Assembly: GCA_916048095.2 (NCBI GenBank)
Contig: OU696594.1
Location: 6,543,281-6,607,280 of the forward strand
DNA length: 64,000 nucleotides
Source: Sacculina carcini
Lineage: Eukaryota; Arthropoda; Thecostraca; Sacculinidae
Reading direction: 5' to 3'
Part shown: one piece after another, positions 24,392 through 64,000 of the stretch
Numbering within the stretch: the stretch's first letter is position 1
Layout: every line of letters begins with the position of its first letter
The notes under the pieces: model-generated
Seen by the model: only the letters and a program-made list of their open reading frames with translations
What the model was told of the DNA's origin: nothing
Databases searched by the model: none
Translations under genes and position numbers: made by a program

Positions 24392-25086
24392 CATGCATAA
24401 ATAACAATTCAAAAAGATTTAATAGTAAACAAATATGATTTTTGACGCTTGTGACGCATTCTAAATAAATAATTTACACTAAGCAGTAGCTTTGGTTCAA
24501 TGGTGGCGCATTTGGGGAACAGCGCGGGATATTTAGTAGTTTAATTTTGCACGTGGTATTTGAGTCGTTTTTTTTGTTTAATTTTAGCTTTTATCATTTA
24601 AATTTGCATAAGCGCATTATATAGCTGGCGTATTCAATTGGCTTGATTTTCAATTGATTGTATACGGTCTGTATTTACCGGTATCAATATAATCGCCGAC
24701 GATTTGATGGTAATTGATATTTTATTGACATAACCCGTGTACTTCACTACGTTTCATTTGCTAGAATACTTAGTTATGTATACTATTATACTGAATATTA
24801 TGTAATTGTCTAGTTTCGTTATGGTACGTTTGGTATATAAGAATAATTCAACAAGAATAATCAAGAACTTTCGAGAACGTATATTCAGTTCGAGAACTCT
24901 ATATTTAGTAGAACTAATGGCTGAGGGATTGATACATCTGAACTGTATTTATACATTTTTGTTTACATTTACATTACATTTTTGTTTACATTACATTTAA
25001 ATTCCATTTTTTGTTTGTTTTTTCATAGCCAGATCAGTGTTGGTGATTTTCTCGAGTGGCACACACGGGCGTGTGCTCTGATGTAG
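24392..25086 (+). promoter_or_regulatory. ATR upstream region
   Basis: 695 bp between the retrotransposon and the ATR start. A GCGCGGGA sequence at about 24,522-24,529 resembles an E2F site, which would suit a replication-checkpoint gene, but one 8-bp match is weak. No TATA box was assigned. The retrotransposon sits less than 700 bp upstream of the start codon, in opposite orientation. Confidence 0.3.
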
Positions 25087-60252
<35,166 letters not shown>

Positions 60253-60610
60253 GTGTGTGTCTGTGTGTGTGTCTCTCTCTTTATCTGTGTCTGTGTTTCT
60301 ATCTTTTTATCTTTCTGTCTGTGTTTCTATCTTTTTATCTTTCTGTCTGTGTCTCTATCTTTCTCTTTCTGTGTGTGTCTCTATCTTTCTCTTTCTGTTT
60401 GTGTCTCTATCTTTCTCTTTCTCTGTGTGTCTCTATCTTTCTCTTTCTGTTTGTGTCTCTATCTTTCTCTTTCTCCTTCTGTGTGTCTCTATCTTTCTCT
60501 TTCTGTGTGTGTCTCTATCTTTCTCTTTCTGTTTGTGTCTCTATCTTTCTCTTTCTCCTTCTGTGTGTCTCTCTCTCTTTCTGTGTCTCTCTCTTTTTCT
60601 GTGGCTGTAT
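60253..60610 (+). repeat. TC/TG-rich repeat after exon 15
   Basis: Units such as GTGTCTCTATCTTTCTCTTT repeated about a dozen times, starting at the donor. Confidence 0.92.
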
Positions 60611-60644
60611 TATCACCGAGTAGAGCTTGGCAGTGTTCAGTATT

Positions 60645-63600
60645 ATTATATCTTGTAGTAATATGATAGCTTGTAATAATATGATAGCTTGTAGTATTAT
60701 GATAGCTTGTAGTAATATGATAGCTTGTAATAATATGATAGCTTGTAGTATTATTATAGCTTGTAGTATTATTATAGCTTGTAGTATTATGATAGCTTGT
60801 AGTAATATGATAGCTTGTAGTAATATGATAGCTTGTAGTATTATGATAGCTTGTAGTATTATGATAGCTTGTAGTATTATTATAGCTTGTAGTATTATGA
60901 TAGCTTGTAGTAATATGATAGCTTGTAGTAATATGATAGCTTGTAGTATTATGATAGCTTGTAGTATTATGATAGCTTGTAGTATTATGATAGCTTGTAG
61001 TATTATGATAGCTTGTAGTATTATGATAGCTTGTAGTATTATGATAGCTTGTAATAATATGATAGCTTGTAGTAATATGATAGCTTGTAGTGATATGATA
61101 GCTTGTAGTAATATGATAGCTTGTAGTATTATGATAGCTTGTAATAATATGATAGCTTGTAGTATTATGATAGCTTGTAGTATTATGATATCTTGTAGTA
61201 ATATGATAGCTTGTAATAATATGATAGATTGTAGTAATATGATAGCTTGTAGTAATATGATAGCTTGTAGTAATATGATAGCTTGTAGTGATATGATAGC
61301 TTGTAGTAATATGATAGCTTGTAGTATTATGATAGCTTGTAATAATATGATAGCTTGTAGTATTATGATAGCTTGTAGTATTATGATATCTTGTAGTAAT
61401 ATGATAGCTTGTAATAATATGATAGATTGTAGTAATATGATAGCTTGTAGTAATATGATAGCTTGTAATAATATGATAGCTTGTAATAATATGATAGTTT
61501 GTAGTATTATGATAGCTTGTAATAATATGATAGCTTGTAGTATTATTATAGCTTGTAGTATTATTATAGCTTGTAGTATTATGATAGCTTGTAGTAATAT
61601 GATAGCTTGTAGTAATATGATAGCTTGTAGTATTATGATAGCTTGTAGTATTATGATAGCTTGTAGTATTATGATAGCTTGTAGTATTATGATAGTTTGT
61701 AGTAATATGATAGCTTGTAATAATATGATAGCTTGTAGTATTATGATAGCTTGTAGTATTATGATAGCTTGTAGTAATATGATAGCTTGTAATAATATGA
61801 TAGCTTGTAATATTATGATAGCTTGTAGTATTATGATAGCTTGTAATAATATGATAGCTTGTAGTGATATGATACCTTGTAGTAATATGATAGCTTGTAA
61901 TAATATGATAGCTTGTAATATTATTATAGCTTGTAATAATATGATAGCTTGTAGTATTATGATAGCTTGTAGTATTATGATAGCTTGTAATAATATGATA
62001 GCTTGTAGTAATATGATAGCTTGTAATAATATGATAGCTTGTAGTAATATGATAGCTTGTAGTAATATGATAGCTTGTAGTAATATGATAGCTTGTAATA
62101 ATATGATAGCTTGTGGTAATATGATAGCTTGTAGTATTATGATAGCTTGTAGTATTATGATAGCTTGTAGTATTATGATAGCTTGTAATAATATGATAGC
62201 TTGTAATATTATGATAGCTTGTGGTAATATGATAGCTTGTAGTAATATGATAGCTTGTAATAATATGATAGCTTGTAGTAATATGATAGCTTGTAGTATT
62301 ATGATAGCTTGTAGTATTATGATAGCTTGTAATAATATGATAGCTTGTAGTAATATGATAGCTTGTAATAATATGATAGCTTGTAATAATATGATAGCTT
62401 GTAGTATTATGATAGCTTGTAATAATATGATAGCTTGTAATAATATGATAGCTTGTAGTATTATGATAGCTTGTAGTATTATGATAGCTTGTAGTATTAT
62501 GATAGCTTGTAGTATTATGATAGCTTGTAGTATTATGATAGCTTGTAATAATATGATAGCTTGTAGTAATATGATAGCTTGTAATAATATGATAGCTTGT
62601 AGTATTATGATAGCTTGTAGTATTATGATAGCTTGTAGTATTATGATAGCTTGTAGTATTATGATAGCTTGTAGTGATATGATAGCTTGTAGTATTATGA
62701 TAGCTTGTAGTAATATGATAGCTTGTAGTATTATGATAGCTTGTAGTAATATGATAGCTTGTAGTATTATGATAGCTTGTAGTATTATGATAGCTTGTAA
62801 TAATATGATAGCTTGTAATATTATGATAGCTTGTAGTAATATGATAGCTTGTAGTATTATGATAGCTTGTAATAATATGATAGCTTGTAATAATATGATA
62901 GCTTGTAATATTATGATAGCTTGTAGTAATATGATAGCTTGTAATAATATGATAGCTTGTAGTATTATGATAGCTTGTAATATTATGATAGCTTGTAATA
63001 ATATGATAGCTTGTAGTATTATGATAGCTTGTAGTATTATGATAGCTTGTAGTAATATGATAGCTTGTAGTATTATGATAGCTTGTAGTAATATGATAGC
63101 TTGTAATAATATGATAGCTTGTATTATTATGATAGCTTGTAATAATATGATAGCTTGTAATAATATGATAGCTTGTAATATTATGATAGCTTGTAGTAAT
63201 ATGATAGCTTGTAGTATTATGATAGCTTGTATTATTATGATAGCTTGTAGTAATATGATAGCTTGTAGTAATATTATAGCTTGTAGTAATATGATAGCTT
63301 GTAGTATTATGATAGCTTGTAGTATTATTATAGCTTGTAATAATATGATAGCTTGTATTATTATGATAGCTTGTAATAATATGATAGCTTGTAATAATAT
63401 GATAGCTTGTAATATTATGATAGCTTGTAATAATATGATAGCTTGTAGTAATATGATAGCTTGTAGTATTATGATAGCTTGTAGTAATATGATAGCTTGT
63501 AATAATATGATAGCTTGTAGTATTATGATAGCTTGTAATATTATGATAGCTTGTAGTAATATGATAGCTTGTAGTAATATGATAGCTTGTAGTAATATGA

Positions 63601-64000
63601 TAGCTTGTAGTGATATGATACCTTGTAATAATATGATAGCTTGTAGTATTATGATAGCTTGTATTATTATGATAGCTTGTAGTAATATGATAGCTTGTAG
63701 TAATATTATAGCTTGTAGTAATATGATAGCTTGTAGTAATATGATAGCTTGTAGTATTATGATAGCTTGTAGTAATATGATAGCTTGTAATAATATGATA
63801 GCTTGTAGTAATATGATAGCTTGTAGTATTATGATAGCTTGTAATATTATGATAGCTTGTAGTATTATGATAGCTTGTAGTAATATGATAGCTTGTAATA
63901 ATATGATAGCTTGTATTATTATGATAGCTTGTAATAATATGATAGCTTGTAATAATATGATAGCTTGTAATATTATGATAGCTTGTAATAATATGATAGC
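60645..64000 (+). repeat. 18-bp minisatellite, about 186 copies, continuing past the window
   Basis: Unit TTGTARTAWTATGATAGC, varying mainly at R (G/A) and W (T/A), with rare GATATC, TAGATTG, TACCTTG and ATTATAGC variants. Register is kept exactly: every 180 bp the same phase returns from 60,661 to 63,901, so there are no net insertions or deletions. Lies in ATR intron 15. Confidence 0.98.

Overview
This is a eukaryotic, animal genomic window: genes are split by GT-AG introns, and most of the sequence is microsatellite, minisatellite and transposon DNA. Several signs point to an ecdysozoan, probably an arthropod or close relative. There is a PAN/ZP apical-matrix protein of the NompA/NOAH type, a serine protease homologue with the GDGG form of the active-site motif that is common in arthropods, an insect-like profilin (MSW start), and short interstitial TTAGG runs. 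The species was not identified.

Layout, left to right. 1-1893: microsatellite-rich flank. 1894-3093: a three-exon profilin gene. 3926-8689: a PAN-PAN-PAN-ZP-transmembrane protein gene in four exons; its first coding exon seems to supply only the ATG. 8.7-19.95 kb: no recognised gene, but several tandem arrays (a degenerate array with core ATTCATCGCAT, an 85-bp array, a 31-bp minisatellite), a non-autonomous hAT element with perfect 8-bp target duplications, and dispersed repeats. 19,955-24,387: a complete but defective Ty3/gypsy retrotransposon of CsRn1 type on the minus strand, with two 200-bp LTRs that read identically. 25,087 to beyond 60,252: the N-terminal half of the checkpoint kinase gene ATR, read here as 15 phase-consistent exons (3,351 coding nt, 1,117 codons) covering the HEAT-repeat N-terminus and the UME region. 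The kinase domain lies beyond the right edge.

The ATR introns hold most of the remaining content: a hAT element with a broken BED-finger transposase (35,356-38,070), a tRNA-Val-like SINE whose A-box region has expanded into about 1 kb of tandem repeat (40,679-41,815), about 3.4 kb of (ACACTA)-type repeat, two CR1/L2/Daphne-like LINEs each bounded by CA-type repeats (48,313-51,420 and 54,395-58,119), a SINE inserted inside the first LINE, and an intronless serine protease homologue gene on the opposite strand with its own TATA box (51,959-52,930). The window ends in at least 3.3 kb of an 18-bp minisatellite that keeps exact 18-bp register.

The most unusual observation is that tandem repeats in ATR repeatedly include or abut the exon-intron junctions. 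The exon 1 and exon 13 5' splice sites, and the exon 9 and exon 10 3' splice regions, are each present in several tandem copies. At exon 1 every copy can fold into a 9-bp stem that buries the splice site. Many acceptors are also preceded by (TG)n on the sense strand, while the large arrays inside introns are CA-type on the same strand.
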